Positions 63,197-64,000 of a stretch of 64,000 nt of DNA are shown one piece after another. How positions within the stretch are numbered: position 1 is the first letter of the stretch; each line of letters opens with the position of its first letter. The stretch is taken from assembly GCA_964606325.1 (NCBI GenBank), contig CAZSGE010000009.1, forward strand, positions 1 through 64,000, given 5' to 3'. The notes under the pieces were generated by a model, which was not told the DNA's origin, made no database searches, and saw only the letters and a program-made list of their open reading frames with translations. This DNA comes from Berkiella sp964606325 (GTDB lineage Bacteria > Pseudomonadota > Gammaproteobacteria > Berkiellales > Berkiellaceae). The position numbers were made by a program, and so were the translations under genes.

Positions 63197-63946
63197 TTAT
63201 AACTTTCTTCTGGGATGTGGGATATTAAGTCGTTTTTGAGATTCTACTCTTTGATCTTTACTGAACAAAGAGTGAACAGATTCTTTTAGCCAAGATAAAA
63301 ACTGAGAAAATTTATTTCTGGGATCTTCGAAGAATTTAGCGGCTACTGGATCATTAGCTTTTACTTTTAGTGGGGCACATTGATGAATAACTTTGTTATT
63401 CTCAATTTTAATATTAGATTTTAAGCTAAAAGAAGCAAGGGGTGAACCCTGCGCGTTTTCAAATTCACTGTTATTGGCAGGTGTTTGGATTTTTGTAATA
63501 TCAAATTTTTCTTCATAGCTCAGCGATCCATCTTTTTCAATGGTAAAGGTGGCAACGCGATTGTCAGTAACGAAGTTAGTGTGAGGAAGAAAATAGCATT
63601 TCATTAAAGATTCAGCTAAATGCAGAAAACCGCCTTGGTGTAAAAAGTGGGTTAAATATTCGTATATGTCTTCATGTTCTCTGGCGAGTTTTCTTAAAAA
63701 GCCTTTTGTTTTATAGGGGGTATCAAATTGAGAGAGGGGCACCTCAGAGGTTGTGCCTTTTATTTTGTTGATAATAATAACTTTGGGATGACGCAAAAAA
63801 TCTTTTTGAACTTGATCGATGTCAGATTTAGACATCATGTTAGCCGCTTTTTTAGCGCCTGCAGGTGTCAAGCCATCTTCTTCAATCAGCTTTTTTTCAA
63901 ATTGATTTATAATCTCACCAACACCCAATTCACGCTTAAATCCCAT
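63197..63946 (-). CDS. Hypothetical protein (249 residues)
   Basis: A soluble, Lys-rich protein of unknown family. The N-terminal ~60 residues are helical (LGVGEIINQFEKKLIEEDG, AGAKKAANMMSKSDIDQVQ), the middle part is mixed (FLRKLAREHEDIYEYLTHF), and the end is basic (SQKRLNIPHPRRKL). No signal peptide or membrane helix. The position among LRR and F-box genes raises the possibility of an effector, with no direct support. Confidence 0.55.
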   Translation of the reverse strand: MGFKRELGVGEIINQFEKKLIEEDGLTPAGAKKAANMMSKSDIDQVQKDFLRHPKVIIINKIKGTTSEVPLSQFDTPYKTKGFLRKLAREHEDIYEYLTHFLHQGGFLHLAESLMKCYFLPHTNFVTDNRVATFTIEKDGSLSYEEKFDITKIQTPANNSEFENAQGSPLASFSLKSNIKIENNKVIHQCAPLKVKANDPVAAKFFEDPRNKFSQFLSWLKESVHSLFSKDQRVESQKRLNIPHPRRKL

Positions 63947-64000
63947 CTTTATCTACTCTTAACTATGGATATGTATAACTAAAGTATAAGCCTATTTTTT

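Noticed and set aside
1..64000. CRISPR arrays, rRNA genes, riboswitches and complete insertion sequences
   Set aside because: No regularly spaced direct repeats, no rRNA sequence, no recognisable aptamer and no transposase with terminal repeats were seen; the Rpn-type protein is a nuclease family and not a complete IS.

Overview
The window reads as a chromosome segment of a gammaproteobacterium, most likely a Legionellales-type host-associated bacterium (Legionella/Coxiella/Berkiella-like). The backbone is typical gammaproteobacterial: ftsY-ftsE-ftsX, rsmD, cca, folB/plsY, tsaD divergent from rpsU-yqeY-dnaG-rpoD, then tRNA-Ile2(CAU), plus gor, prlC, rmf, bioB-bioC, rsmJ and dbpA. DNA is AT-rich. 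Scattered between these are proteins with eukaryotic-like modules (leucine-rich repeats, an F-box-like segment, ankyrin-like helices, a J-domain), which is the usual signature of an intracellular or amoeba-associated lifestyle. The taxonomic call is inference from gene content only.

Layout. 1-2.5 kb: the 3' end of a large filamentous-haemagglutinin/CDI-type exoprotein with a variable toxin-like C-terminus, followed with overlap by a small membrane protein that looks like its immunity protein. 2.5-4.1 kb: an LRR protein with C-terminal membrane segments. 4.2-10.8 kb: two paralogous D-Ala-D-Ala-ligase-like ATP-grasp enzymes (one fused to a methyltransferase) flanking aroE, an MFS transporter and an M32 carboxypeptidase. 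10.9-18.1 kb: gamma-carbonic anhydrase, glutathione reductase, oligopeptidase A, ribosome modulation factor, a TPR-sulfotransferase, a universal stress protein. 18.2-20.7 kb: a cyclic-di-GMP phosphodiesterase (CBS-PAS-PAS-GAF-HD-GYP) split by a frameshift. 21-27.4 kb is accessory: ankyrin-like protein, GNAT protein, small membrane protein, a double-glycine-leader peptide translationally coupled to a winged-helix protein, a DUF559 endonuclease inside inverted repeats, an Rpn-type nuclease and a DUF1275 membrane protein.

27.5-45.4 kb is mostly housekeeping: biotin synthesis, comF, an unknown protein overlapped by a J-domain protein, a ModA-like binding protein, a second double-glycine-leader peptide, rsmJ with an aromatic amino acid permease, the fts cluster, two M16 proteases (one active-looking, one lacking the zinc motif), rsmD, cca, midA, folB and plsY. 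45.5-47.4 kb: an AAA-ATPase plus RloB pair (AbiL/RloAB-like defence module) sits between plsY and tsaD. 47.4-53.6 kb: tsaD and the macromolecular synthesis operon. 53.7-64 kb: SDR, dbpA, AraC/GyrI regulator, methyltransferase, L,D-transpeptidase, then an accessory tail with a nitrilase-like protein carrying a long disordered tail, a short LRR protein, an F-box/LRR protein, a tRNA-Ile2 fragment, a GNAT acetyltransferase and an unknown protein.

The most notable items are the toxin/immunity pair at the left end, two unannotated double-glycine-leader peptides (one coupled to a winged-helix gene with nested palindromes upstream), the F-box/LRR candidate effector, the methyltransferase/ATP-grasp fusion, and several families of structured intergenic repeats.
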